47,894 nt of DNA, from NCBI GenBank assembly GCA_900767825.1, contig CAAGAN010000021.1, positions 1 through 47,894 on the forward strand, given 5' to 3'. The position numbers and the translations under genes are program-made. This stretch comes from Bacilli bacterium. Lineage in GTDB: Bacteria; Bacillota_I; Bacilli_A; RFN20; CAG-826. Under the pieces are notes generated by a model. It ran no database searches and was not told where the DNA came from. It was given only the letters and a program-made list of their open reading frames with translations. Positions 6,867-15,877 of the stretch are shown piece after piece (within the stretch, counting starts at the first letter, position 1; every line of letters begins with the position of its first letter).

Positions 6867-7651
6867 CTGCATGCCTCCATTAAATTTTCTAATAAAGCTA
6901 ATCTAGTCAATAATCCAACTCCACCCGGAACAGGTGTTTGCAATTTTACAGGCAAGTTTGGAATTGCATCTCCATGCAACTTACCATCTATCCCTCTATT
7001 TATTCCAACATCAACAACATAGCAATCCTTATTGTATTCAAAATCGTTATTAAGGAATCCTTCTTTTCCAATTGCCACCACTATTAAATCGGCATGCTTG
7101 ATATAGAATTTCTTGTCTTCAATAGAAGTCTTTGAATGCAATACAGTTACATTGCAGCTTCTGCTTAATAATAATCTAGCCATTGGCTTTCCAACAATGT
7201 TTGACCTTCCTAGCACTACTGCATTCTTGCCAGAGAAAGCGAAACCTTCATTCTCTAAATAGGAAACTATCCCTTTTGGAGTACATGGAATAAAAGAAGA
7301 CAAAGGATGGAACCCATCTATATCTTTTTTAGGAGAAACTGCTAATTTAATAACATCTTCATTGATATGTTTGCCTAATGGTAATTGGACAATTAATCCA
7401 TCAATGGAAGAATCATTATTGCATTTATCTATAATCTTTAGTAGTTCTTCTTGGCTAATAAGTGAGTCAACTTTATTCAAAATTACATTAGCCCCAATTT
7501 CATCTCCATCTTTTAATTTGCCCCTGACATAAGCATTAGAAGCAGGGTCATCATTAGCCTGGATTATCATTAAAGTAGGCTTCTTGCCCATGGAAGCAAT
7601 CTCACTTTTTAAAGCTTGCTTCCTCATATTTACGAATTCTTTTATTTCCAT
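6863..7651 (-). CDS. folD: Methylenetetrahydrofolate dehydrogenase/cyclohydrolase
   Basis: 262 residues, slightly shorter than most FolD proteins (about 285). It interconverts 5,10-methylene-, methenyl- and 10-formyl-tetrahydrofolate in the cytosol with NADP. The catalytic YxxxK is visible (AYVRGK), as are the signatures GLIVQLPLG, DIDGFHP and VVLGRSNIVGKPMARLL (NADP loop) and the C-terminal PVPGGVG. It ends in TGA, which overlaps the start of the ThyX-like gene, so the two are translationally coupled and both use the same folate pool. No strong Shine-Dalgarno is seen. Confidence 0.95.
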   Translation of the reverse strand: MEIKEFVNMRKQALKSEIASMGKKPTLMIIQANDDPASNAYVRGKLKDGDEIGANVILNKVDSLISQEELLKIIDKCNNDSSIDGLIVQLPLGKHINEDVIKLAVSPKKDIDGFHPLSSFIPCTPKGIVSYLENEGFAFSGKNAVVLGRSNIVGKPMARLLLSRSCNVTVLHSKTSIEDKKFYIKHADLIVVAIGKEGFLNNDFEYNKDCYVVDVGINRGIDGKLHGDAIPNLPVKLQTPVPGGVGLLTRLALLENLMEACR

Positions 7652-7695
7652 AGTGAAAAGTTTATCACGTAGAAAGGTTTCTATATAGAAGAAAA

Positions 7696-7727
7696 AACGC
7701 CAAATGAGAATAAACTCAGATGGCGTT
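7696..7727 (-). terminator. Rho-independent terminator after secG
   Basis: AACGCCA (7696-7702) pairs with TGGCGTT (7721-7727), with an inner GAG/CTC pair. Read leftward, the stem runs into TTTTTTCTTC. It separates secG from folD. Confidence 0.85.
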
Positions 7728-7750
7728 AAGTTTTTATTTCAACCTAATTA

Positions 7751-7999
7751 TTAGGCAGCAGTAGAAGAACCGCCACTAACAACAGAAGCAATCAAAGCTA
7801 AGAACAAAAAGAGAACAGCAAAGGCAAAAGTTAGCCAAGTAACTACCTTTTCAGAACCACGTTCCTTAGTTTTAGCAAAGACGTTAAGTCCTCCACCTGT
7901 GATAGCACCAGAAGCACCTTCTGATTTACCACCTTGCAATAAAGAAAGAATAATTATGATTAACGAAACAATGATAAATATGATGTCATACCACTTCAT
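7751..7999 (-). CDS. secG: Preprotein translocase subunit SecG
   Basis: 82 residues from the ATG at 7999 (MKWYDIIFIIV), chosen because GGAGGG lies 8 bases upstream; the GTG at 8014 overlaps this ribosome binding site. SecG is a small two-helix partner of SecYE. The sequence shows helix 1 (IIFIIVSLIIIILSLLQGGKS), the conserved Gly-rich loop (GASGAITGGGLNVF) and helix 2 (VVTWLTFAFAVLFLFLALIASVV). It appears monocistronic, with its own promoter and terminator. Confidence 0.95.
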   Translation of the reverse strand: MKWYDIIFIIVSLIIIILSLLQGGKSEGASGAITGGGLNVFAKTKERGSEKVVTWLTFAFAVLFLFLALIASVVSGGSSTAA

Positions 8000-8030
8000 A
8001 GCAAAACCCTCCACTAATTAGTGCTAGTAA

Positions 8031-8059
8031 AGGATAGACTAAAAATCCAAACTTTACAA
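8031..8059 (-). promoter_or_regulatory. Promoter of secG
   Basis: Read leftward: TTGTAA (8059-8054), 17 bases, TATCCT (8036-8031). A perfect 12-bp palindrome, CACTAATTAGTG (8012-8023), lies between it and the gene and abuts the ribosome binding site. Confidence 0.5.
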
Positions 8060-8081
8060 CAACTCAAAATAACTACTTTAT

Positions 8082-8696
8082 TCATTTGAATAAATCTAGA
8101 AGGCTATAACCCTTCCTAAAATTCTTATCTAAATAGGCATGGTTCCTATCGACAATGAAACAACTTACACCTGCATTTCTAGCGCATTCTTCATCTTGAA
8201 GTGAGTCTCCAACATAGCAAACATCCTTATTTGGTTCTACATTCATCAATGAGCAGCCTAATAGCAAAGGTTCGGCATTAGGCTTTCCGTTTTTATACAT
8301 ATCATTGCCAATAATAACTTCAAAATAGGATTCTAAATGGAAAAAAGAGAGAACTTTTCTAATATGATCAGATGTATTTCCCGATACAATGCCTATCCTA
8401 TTTCCTTCATTTTTTATTTTATCCAAGACTTCTTTTGTTTCAGGGAATATCTTGATTAAAGATAAAGATTCAGGAGAATCTATAGTAATTCGAACAGCCT
8501 TAACAAAAGTAGGCCAATCTTCTTCCTTAATGTTTTTCATTTGCAAAGTCTGAAGCAAAGAATAATGCATGAATTCGTCACATTCTTCATCACTAATATC
8601 ATTAATCCCAATAGAAGAGAATCCAGCTTTATAAACTGGGCGTAATGATAATTTTGTATCAGCTAAAGTTCCATCAAAATCAAATATATAAACCAT
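8082..8696 (-). CDS. HAD-superfamily phosphatase (phosphoglycolate phosphatase/PpaX-like)
   Basis: 204 residues. HAD motif I is FDFDGTLADT at the N-terminus, motif II GIVSGNTS, a Lys in KNGKPNAEP, and motif IV GDSLQDEECARNAG. A helical cap lies between motifs I and II, as in phosphoglycolate and pyrophosphate phosphatases. The substrate cannot be read from sequence. It ends in TGA and lies 8 bases after uvrB in the same direction, so it is probably the last gene of the uvrB run. Confidence 0.85.
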   Translation of the reverse strand: MVYIFDFDGTLADTKLSLRPVYKAGFSSIGINDISDEECDEFMHYSLLQTLQMKNIKEEDWPTFVKAVRITIDSPESLSLIKIFPETKEVLDKIKNEGNRIGIVSGNTSDHIRKVLSFFHLESYFEVIIGNDMYKNGKPNAEPLLLGCSLMNVEPNKDVCYVGDSLQDEECARNAGVSCFIVDRNHAYLDKNFRKGYSLLDLFK

Positions 8697-8704
8697 AAAT
8701 ATAC

Positions 8705-10690
8705 CTACTTATCTAATAATGCTTTTGCTTCAAATAATATATCCCTAAGTTCTGCCGCTCTTTCAAAATCATAAGCTTTAGCGGCATCATTCATTTGTTT
8801 TTGAATATCTTTTATCCTAGCCTCAAGTTCCTTACGTGAACTCTTTTGGCTAAGTTCGATTATCTTCTTGGTCTCGTCTTCGCTATTGGACAACGGAGGC
8901 CTAATCTCTTTTACAATCGAAGTTGGGGCAATACCATTTTCGTCGTTATATTTCTTTTGGATAGCCCTTCTCCTATTGGTTTCTTCGATTGCCTCTTTCA
9001 TAGAATCCGAAATGGAATCAGCATACATATTAACGGTGCCATTTACGTTTCTAGCAGCCCTACCAATAATCTGAATCAAGGAACGTGTACTTCTTAAGAA
9101 TCCTTCTTTGTCAGCATCCAAGATACATATCAAGGATACTTCTGGTATATCAAGGCCCTCTCTAAGTAAATTAATCCCTACAAGCACATCAAACTTGCCC
9201 TTCCTTAATTGATATATAATCTCACTTCTTTCTAATGTCTTTGTTTCGTTATGAAGATATGTAACCTTTATTCCCTTTTCCTTTAAATATAAAGTAAGGT
9301 CTTCCGCCATCTTAATTGTAAGAGTGACAATCATAACCCTTTCATTCTTTTCGATACGTTTCCTAATCTCGAAAATCATGTCATCGACTTGGCCTTGTGT
9401 TGGCCTAATATTGATACATGGGTCCAATAAACCAGTCGGCCTAATGATTTGTTCCACTACTTCATGATGACATTTTTCTAATTCATAATCACCTGGAGTC
9501 GCGGAAGTGCAAACTACTGCAGAAGGCATTAGACCCTCGAATTCTTTGAAATTAAGAGGCCTATTATCTAAAGCAGAAGGCAATCTAAAACCATATTCAA
9601 CTAGTGTTTCTTTTCTAGATCTATCTCCATTATACATACCTCTAACCTGAGGAATGCTTACATGGCTTTCATCAATTAGAAGTAAGAAGTCTTTCGGCAT
9701 ATAATCCATTAAGGTGTATGGCCTTTCTCCAGGACGTCTTCCATCGATATGCCTAGAATAATTCTCAATGCCAGGGCAACGTCCAAATTCCTTCATGGAA
9801 TCCATGTCCTGCCTAGTTCTATTTTCTAGTCTTTCAGCTTCAAGCAATTTGCCATTATCACGGAAATACTTAAGCCTTTCATCTAATTCAATAGAAATAG
9901 TATTGCAGGCTGCTTCTATACGCTTTCTAGTCGAAGCATGATCATAGGCAGGGAAAATAGGATAGGTTGCATAACTTCTTTCTATATTTCCGGTAACTGT
10001 ATTTATTTGATGAATAGATTCAACTTCATCCCCAAAGCAATCGATTCTAATAAAATAATCATGTGTTGCAGGGGCAATATCTATAACATCGCCATGCACC
10101 CTAAAAGTGCCTGGCTTTAGTTCAAGATTATTTCTAGTGTATTGGGCATCAATTAAATGTCTAAATAAGTCAGCTCTATCTAAAGTTTCATTTGCCCTAA
10201 TTTCAAATATCAATCCTTTATATTCGTTAGGATCTGAAAGCCCGTAAATTGAAGCAACAGAAGAAATGACAATCGTATCGCTCCTAGAAAGAACCGAATT
10301 CATCGCACTAGTTCTCATCATGTCGATTTCTTCGTTCATAACTGCGTTTTTATCTATATATGTATCAGATTTAGGAATATAGGCTTCAGGCTGGTAGAAA
10401 TCAAAGTTGGATATAAAGTATTCGACTCTATTCTCAGGAAATAATTCCTTAAATTCTCCATATAATTGGGATGCTAAAGTTTTATTATGAACCAAAACCA
10501 AAGTAGGTCTATTTAAAGCGGCCACGATATTAGCATCGGTAAAAGTCTTGCCTGTACCGGTCGCCCCTTTTATTACTTGGATTTGTTTTCCTTCTTTAAT
10601 GCCTTCTAATATTTTTGCTATAGCTTCAGGTTGGTCGCCAGTAGGCTTAAATTTAGATACTAATTTAAAAGGCTTCCTGACGTATTCCAT
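8705..10690 (-). CDS. uvrB: Excinuclease ABC subunit UvrB
   Basis: 661 residues, full length. UvrB is the damage-verifying helicase of nucleotide excision repair. Visible motifs: Walker A GATGTGKTFT near residue 40, the YFISNFDFYQPEAYIP beta-hairpin region, DESHVSIPQVRGMY (DEAD-like motif II), the motif V-VI region (INLLREGLDIPEV, QIIGRAARN) and the C-terminal UVR helix pair (KDIQKQMNDAAKAYDFERAAELRD) that contacts UvrC. uvrA and uvrC are not in the window. It starts one base after the YitT-like stop. Confidence 0.98.
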   Translation of the reverse strand: MEYVRKPFKLVSKFKPTGDQPEAIAKILEGIKEGKQIQVIKGATGTGKTFTDANIVAALNRPTLVLVHNKTLASQLYGEFKELFPENRVEYFISNFDFYQPEAYIPKSDTYIDKNAVMNEEIDMMRTSAMNSVLSRSDTIVISSVASIYGLSDPNEYKGLIFEIRANETLDRADLFRHLIDAQYTRNNLELKPGTFRVHGDVIDIAPATHDYFIRIDCFGDEVESIHQINTVTGNIERSYATYPIFPAYDHASTRKRIEAACNTISIELDERLKYFRDNGKLLEAERLENRTRQDMDSMKEFGRCPGIENYSRHIDGRRPGERPYTLMDYMPKDFLLLIDESHVSIPQVRGMYNGDRSRKETLVEYGFRLPSALDNRPLNFKEFEGLMPSAVVCTSATPGDYELEKCHHEVVEQIIRPTGLLDPCINIRPTQGQVDDMIFEIRKRIEKNERVMIVTLTIKMAEDLTLYLKEKGIKVTYLHNETKTLERSEIIYQLRKGKFDVLVGINLLREGLDIPEVSLICILDADKEGFLRSTRSLIQIIGRAARNVNGTVNMYADSISDSMKEAIEETNRRRAIQKKYNDENGIAPTSIVKEIRPPLSNSEDETKKIIELSQKSSRKELEARIKDIQKQMNDAAKAYDFERAAELRDILFEAKALLDK

Positions 10691-10691
10691 A

Positions 10692-11654
10692 TTACTTCTT
10701 CTTCCTTTTAATTGTTAATGGCAAGAAACCTTCGCCATGAACATTGCTCGCATCGGTAAAAATCAAAAAGGCGTGTTCATCAACTTTTGAAACATAATTC
10801 TTTAACAAGTCGGCTTCTTTTTTGCTTAATACTACCCTGACTAATTTTCTATTCTCGCCAGTATATCCACCAATCGTGTCAATAATCGTGCATCCTCTAT
10901 CCATGTCGATTTGAACAAAATTAACTATATCTTCATATTTAGAAGAGATAATATCGCAAGTTACATAACTAGAAGATGCAACATAGATAATTTGAATCAT
11001 CGCACCGGCAATAAGGGCAGATAATATCCCAATTAATCCTAAAGGAATAATGTTTTCTTTATTCCAAAGGCAAATGATACCTATTACAACGATTGCAGAA
11101 TCTATTGTCAAAGAAGAAACCGATTCTTTAATACGGGTATATTTAGCAATAATCGCGCACAATATATCGAACCCGCCAGTAGAGCCATGACCTTTAAAAG
11201 TTATAGCAACCCCTGCTCCAACAAATATCCCTCCGAATATACCAGCAAGAAGATATCCAAGCATCTTCTCATCCATGTTAAGCAAGGCGTTTGATATAGG
11301 GCTTAATAGATTTGTTCTATAAAGCAATGAAACAAAAGCAGGATAGAGAATCGAGGCTAATAAAGTATGAGCCGAGAATTTCTTTCCCATGAAAATAAGT
11401 CCAACGAAGAAGAGCAAGATCGTTATACTCCAAATGACAATATCAACTATTTGAAAATCAACTCCATTAGCATCCAAAAAATATTGAATGATAATTCCAA
11501 TAGAAGACAATCCGCCGGTAATCAAATCAAAAGGAATTAGGAATGCAGCATTTCCAAAAGCCAACACGAAAGAGCCAAGAACAACTAACGAAACATTAAT
11601 TATTCCCGCAATAATTTGCTTTTTTGTTAGGTTTTTAATTGGATTTAGGTTCAT
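10692..11654 (-). CDS. YitT-family membrane protein (DUF161/DUF2179)
   Basis: 320 residues. Five to six hydrophobic segments (for example IINVSLVVLGSFVLAFGNAAFLIPFDLITGG, ILLFFVGLIFMGKKF, AGIFGGIFVGAGVAI with a Gly-rich FKGHGSTGGFDILC loop) followed by a soluble C-terminal domain (ISSKYEDIVNFVQIDMDRGCTII ... FLIFTDASNVHGEGF) typical of DUF2179. Members are widespread in Bacillota; the role is unknown, and a transport function is only assumed. The start overlaps the end of prfB by 20 bases. Confidence 0.9.
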   Translation of the reverse strand: MNLNPIKNLTKKQIIAGIINVSLVVLGSFVLAFGNAAFLIPFDLITGGLSSIGIIIQYFLDANGVDFQIVDIVIWSITILLFFVGLIFMGKKFSAHTLLASILYPAFVSLLYRTNLLSPISNALLNMDEKMLGYLLAGIFGGIFVGAGVAITFKGHGSTGGFDILCAIIAKYTRIKESVSSLTIDSAIVVIGIICLWNKENIIPLGLIGILSALIAGAMIQIIYVASSSYVTCDIISSKYEDIVNFVQIDMDRGCTIIDTIGGYTGENRKLVRVVLSKKEADLLKNYVSKVDEHAFLIFTDASNVHGEGFLPLTIKRKKK

Positions 11655-12757
11655 CTTTTCTTGATTCCATTTCTAGATATGCATATAAGAATGCATTTAT
11701 ATTTCCATCCATTACATCTAAGACATTGCCGGTTTCTTCACCAGTTCTATTGTCTTTGACTAATGTATAAGGTTGGAAAACATAGCTTCTAATCTGTGAA
11801 CCCCATTCGATATTCTTTTGCTCTCCAACAATGGATTTTAGTTGAGCATCTCTTTCTTCTAATTTCTTTTGCATGAGTTTATCAGTAAGCATGCTCATAC
11901 ATGTTGCTTTGTTTAATAACTGGCTACGTTCGATTTCACATTGGACAACAATTCCAGTCGGCAAGTGGGTAATTCTAACTGCAGAGGAAACTTTATTGAC
12001 GTTTTGCCCCCCGGCTCCCCCAGATCTAAATGTATCAACCCTTAAATCTTTTGGATCAATAACTATATCGCTTACTTCTCCGAATTCAGGAACAACGTTA
12101 ACAGAAGCAAAAGATGTATGCCTTCTAGCATTAGCATCAAAAGGAGAAATTCTTACTAGACGGTGTACCCCTTTTTCTCCTTTAAGCATTCCATAGGCAT
12201 CGTCACCAATGATTTTTATAGTAGCGCTTTTAATACCAGCTTCATCCCCTGCTTCTATATCTATAGGTTGAACTTTGAAATTGTTTCTTTCGGCCCATCT
12301 TCCATACATTCTTAAAAGCATATTGGCCCAATCTTGGGCTTCTGTTCCGCCAGCGCCAGGATGGATTTCAATGGTACAATTTAAAGAATCATACTTTCCA
12401 GAGAACAAAAGTTGATGACGGATGCTCTCACAAGAAGAAGCAAGTTCATCTTCTGCCTCTCCAATTAAATCCAGCATATCAGCATCGGATTCTTTTGTTT
12501 CGGAAAGCATCTCTACTATATCTTTATAAGCAGATTTTGATTTTTCGTAATTTTCGATTTTGTTTTGAAGCGAAGAAAGACGTCTGCAAATTGTCTTTGC
12601 ATTGTTTTGGTCATCCCAAAAACCATCTTGGTTTTGCTTTGCTTCCAGTTCGGCAATCTCGGAATTTATTTTAGGTAGGTCAAAGAGAATCACCGAGCTG
12701 TGTAACAAGTTCGCCTAACTTTTGGGCTTGTTGTTTTAATTCCACTAGCTCTTTCAT
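11635..12757 (-). CDS. prfB: Peptide chain release factor 2, programmed +1 frameshift
   Basis: RF2 recognises UAA and UGA and releases the finished peptide. The gene is in two frames. The first runs from ATG 12757 for 25 codons (MKELVELKQQ...LGDSL) to an in-frame TGA. CTT-TGA-C at 12679-12685 is the classic slip site; skipping one base gives ...SL-D-LPKINSEIAEL and continues to TAA at 11635, for about 373 residues. The catalytic GGQ is in RSGGAGGQNVNK, and the anticodon-mimic domain precedes it. Low RF2 would favour the frameshift, an autoregulatory loop. The start lies one base after the secA stop. Confidence 0.95.
12679..12685 (-). promoter_or_regulatory. RF2 programmed frameshift site CTTTGAC
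   Basis: The leftward sequence CTT TGA C joins the two prfB frames. A GGTGAT stretch just upstream is a weak candidate for the internal Shine-Dalgarno-like stimulator known in other prfB genes; the usual AGGGGG is not present. Confidence 0.9.
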
Positions 12758-12758
12758 T

Positions 12759-15182
12759 TTATTCCTCTTTCTTATCTTCTTTTGGTTCAGCCTTTACTTC
12801 TATTACGTTTTCGTCGTTAGTTTCTTCAGGTTCCTTTTGGATTTGAAGTTGGACATTCATAAAATTAAATACGCAGTCGACTGCAATATTTTGATTCATT
12901 TCACGGAATAAGGAATAACCTTCGTTGACGTAATCTTGAAGTGGGTTAGTCTGAGCATAGGAACGAAGTCCGATACCCTCTCTTAAATGAGCCATGGTAT
13001 CGATATGTTTAGTCCAGTTCCTATCAATAACGGACAAGGAAATTTGTCTTTCAACTCTATCGGCTTGTTCTTCTGGCCAGGTCTTTCTCTTTTCTAAATA
13101 ATTAGAATATAAGAATTCTCCAAGGTCTTCTCCGCCTTCTTCTATCGTCGCTTCATCATAAGCTTTAGCAGGGAAGGTTCCTTCTTTTACAAATGAAGGC
13201 TCGACTAACTTCTTCAATGTTTCTCCATCAATTAAGCCTTCGTCTTTAGAAGCGGCAACTGCCTTTTTAGCAAGGAAAGCACCGGTATCTTTAAAGAAAG
13301 TATGAACTAATTCGTTAATATCTCCAGCAAGCATGATGGAATCTCTACGATCATAGATAATTTGTCTTTGCTTAGCTAAGACGTCATCATAATCGAGCAA
13401 ATTCTTACGTGTATCAAAGTTTCTTCCTTCGATTTGCTTTTGAGCATTGGTTACAACATTTTGGATAATCTTGTTTTCAAGATGATCTTCACCGAGCTGT
13501 TTAATAAAGAATTCCCTTCTTTTGTCATCGACGAACCTTCTCATAAGTTCATCTTCAAAAGATACGTAGAATCTAGAATAGCCTGGGTCGCCTTGACGTC
13601 CAGAACGACCTCTTAACTGGTTATCAATACGTCTAGATTCGTGTCTTTCAGTACCTAAAACACATAGGCCACCTAGTTCTTTTACACCTTCGCCAAGTTT
13701 AATATCAGTACCACGACCAGCCATGTTAGTGGCAAGTGTAACAGCACCTTTTTCGCCAGCATGAGAAATGATTTCAGCTTCTCTAGCTTGGTTTTTAGCA
13801 TTCAATACTTCATGTGGAATGCCGGCTTGAGTTAATAAAGCAGATATTTCTTCGTTAGATTCGACAGAAACTGTACCTATAAGGACAGGTTGACCCTTTT
13901 CGTGCCTGGCCTTTACTTCTTCTACTAATCCCTTAAGTTTAGCCTTATGGGTTCCATAGATATAATCCATGTCATCAATTCTTTGGATTGGTCTATTTGT
14001 AGGAATTGTAATGACCTTCATGTTATAGATCTTTTCAAATTCCTCTTCTTCAGTTTTAGCAGTACCAGTCATACCGGATACTTTCTTGTACAATCTGAAG
14101 AAATTCTGGTAGGTAATAGTAGCCAAGACTGTTGTTTCTTGTTTGATTTCAACACCTTCTTTGGCTTGGATAGCCTGTTGTAAGCCATCATTATATTCTC
14201 TGCCCTTCATTATACGTCCGGTGAATTGGTCGATTAATTGGACTTGTCTTTCCTTATCAACCATGTATTCGACGTCGCGATGCATGACATAATTAGCTTT
14301 TAAAGCTTGGTGGATTCTATGTACCAAGTCTTGGTTTTCTGGATCATAGAGATTGCGGATTCCAAACATCTTTTCAGCCTTATCGTTACCAGAATCAGTA
14401 AGGTTACAAGTCTTGGTTTTAATATCTGTAGTGAAATCAACTTCAGGACGAAGCATCTTAACAAATCTATCAGCGACCATATATTGGCTAGCAGCAGCTC
14501 TTTGACCACCGGAGATAATAAGCGGGGTTCTAGATTCATCGATCAAAATAGAGTCAGCTTCATCAACAACGGCATATTTTAATCCACGTAATACACGGCC
14601 AGAAACTGACTGGGTCATGTTATCACGAAGATAATCAAAACCTAATTCAGAGTTAGTTGTATAGGTGATATCGCATAGATAGGCTTCTTTTTTCTCACTA
14701 GAAGTCTTCGAGGCAAGATTAACTCCGACAGTCAAACCTAAGAAACGATAAATGTTACCCATCCAGTCAGCGTCACGAGCCGCAAGATATTCGTTAACGG
14801 TAACAACGTGCACACCATCACCTGTCAAGGCGTTTAAATAAACTGCCATAGTTGCGGTAAGAGTCTTACCTTCACCAGTTCTCATTTCGGCGACATTGCC
14901 GTCGTTTAAGACAAGTGCTCCGATAATTTGTACTTTAAATGGGAATTGATGGATAGTTCTCCACGCCCCTTCCCTAGCTACGGCGAAAGCTTCGTACTTG
15001 ATATCGTTAAGTGATGCGCCATTTTTTAGTTTTTCTTGGAATTCAGCGGTTTTTGCCCTTAATTCGTCGTCAGTTAATGCCCTAAATTCTTTCTCATAGG
15101 ACATGACACGATCTGCTTCGCGAGCATAACGGTTGAGTTCGCGTTTCTCCAAATGGAATATTGCTTCAATAAAATTAGCCAC
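12759..15182 (-). CDS. secA: Protein translocase ATPase SecA
   Basis: 807 residues from a GTG start with GGAG 7 bases upstream. SecA is the motor that pushes preproteins through SecYEG. Visible: Walker A MRTGEGKTLTA, the DEAD-type VVDEADSILIDESRTPLI, the GTVSVES and TNMAGRGTDIKL motifs, QLRGRSGRQGDPG of motif VI, and the helical wing/scaffold to the C-terminus. The tail ends in a charged EPEETNDENVIEVKAEPKEDKKEE segment and lacks the Cys-rich zinc-binding SEC-C motif that many SecA proteins carry, so it probably does not use that SecB/ribosome-binding element. Confidence 0.98.
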   Translation of the reverse strand: MANFIEAIFHLEKRELNRYAREADRVMSYEKEFRALTDDELRAKTAEFQEKLKNGASLNDIKYEAFAVAREGAWRTIHQFPFKVQIIGALVLNDGNVAEMRTGEGKTLTATMAVYLNALTGDGVHVVTVNEYLAARDADWMGNIYRFLGLTVGVNLASKTSSEKKEAYLCDITYTTNSELGFDYLRDNMTQSVSGRVLRGLKYAVVDEADSILIDESRTPLIISGGQRAAASQYMVADRFVKMLRPEVDFTTDIKTKTCNLTDSGNDKAEKMFGIRNLYDPENQDLVHRIHQALKANYVMHRDVEYMVDKERQVQLIDQFTGRIMKGREYNDGLQQAIQAKEGVEIKQETTVLATITYQNFFRLYKKVSGMTGTAKTEEEEFEKIYNMKVITIPTNRPIQRIDDMDYIYGTHKAKLKGLVEEVKARHEKGQPVLIGTVSVESNEEISALLTQAGIPHEVLNAKNQAREAEIISHAGEKGAVTLATNMAGRGTDIKLGEGVKELGGLCVLGTERHESRRIDNQLRGRSGRQGDPGYSRFYVSFEDELMRRFVDDKRREFFIKQLGEDHLENKIIQNVVTNAQKQIEGRNFDTRKNLLDYDDVLAKQRQIIYDRRDSIMLAGDINELVHTFFKDTGAFLAKKAVAASKDEGLIDGETLKKLVEPSFVKEGTFPAKAYDEATIEEGGEDLGEFLYSNYLEKRKTWPEEQADRVERQISLSVIDRNWTKHIDTMAHLREGIGLRSYAQTNPLQDYVNEGYSLFREMNQNIAVDCVFNFMNVQLQIQKEPEETNDENVIEVKAEPKEDKKEE

Positions 15183-15210
15183 GTTAATCTCCTTAAGTTA
15201 CAGCGTTAAG

Positions 15211-15239
15211 ATAATACCATTTAGCTAAATGGTAAACAA
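15211..15239 (-). promoter_or_regulatory. secA promoter with operator-like palindrome in its spacer
   Basis: Read leftward: TTGTTT (15239-15234), 17 bases, TATTAT (15216-15211). A 20-bp perfect palindrome TACCATTTAGCTAAATGGTA (15215-15234) fills the spacer and touches both boxes, a place where a dimeric repressor would block polymerase. Direct repeats TTACAGCGTTA at 15198-15208 and 15240-15250, 42 bases apart, flank it. Confidence 0.6.
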
Positions 15240-15250
15240 TTACAGCGTTA

Positions 15251-15877
15251 TCAAAATTTAAATTTTGTTTTCGCCATTATCAAACAAGATAGCTTTTTGG
15301 GATGTAATTTTTCTAACAAATTCAAGCACGCTCTAGTTGTTGAACCTGTTGTAAACACATCGTCTACAAATAAGATTTTCTTCGTTGATAAGTCAACTTT
15401 TTCCTTTAAGGCAATAATTTTGTTTACCTTTTGCCTTTCATAAAAAGATAGGTCAGATTGCTTTGATTCTTTTGTTTTGAGCAAAATATCTAAAATCGGA
15501 AGCTTAAGTATCTTACACATCTCAATCACTTGGTTATAGCCTCTTTCTTCGTTATGAGATGCCGAACTCGGGGCTGGAACAACAACATATCCATGGTAAA
15601 TCAGCTTCAAAACATTTATCGGATAAGCAAAGAAAACATCTTTAAGCTCAATATCTCCACAACCCTTAAATCGATAAAGGGTATTTCTTATTTTTTCGTT
15701 GTAATCATATAAAGCTAGACACTTAACCTTCCCCTCCTTCCACCTCATCCATTTGCAGTTAAATTCCTCAAAACATTTCTTACATAAGCAAGGGTTAGAT
15801 AGCAAAAATATTGAGGGCGTGTATTCGATTTCTTTAAAACAAACCTTACAAAAAGGAGTTGCATCGTTTAATTTCAT
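15251..15877 (-). CDS. comFC: ComFC-like phosphoribosyltransferase-fold competence protein
   Basis: 208 residues from the ATG at 15877 (MKLNDATPFCKVC), chosen for GGAGAAAG about 9 bases upstream; it overlaps the comFA end by 32 bases. An N-terminal zinc-ribbon-like Cys set (FCKVCF ... NPCLCKKCF) precedes a type I phosphoribosyltransferase fold: VVVPAPSS, the GYNQ region, and the PRPP loop ILFVDDVFTTGSTT. ComFC proteins act with ComFA in DNA uptake and recombination during natural transformation. It ends in TGA at 15251. Confidence 0.9.
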   Translation of the reverse strand: MKLNDATPFCKVCFKEIEYTPSIFLLSNPCLCKKCFEEFNCKWMRWKEGKVKCLALYDYNEKIRNTLYRFKGCGDIELKDVFFAYPINVLKLIYHGYVVVPAPSSASHNEERGYNQVIEMCKILKLPILDILLKTKESKQSDLSFYERQKVNKIIALKEKVDLSTKKILFVDDVFTTGSTTRACLNLLEKLHPKKLSCLIMAKTKFKF

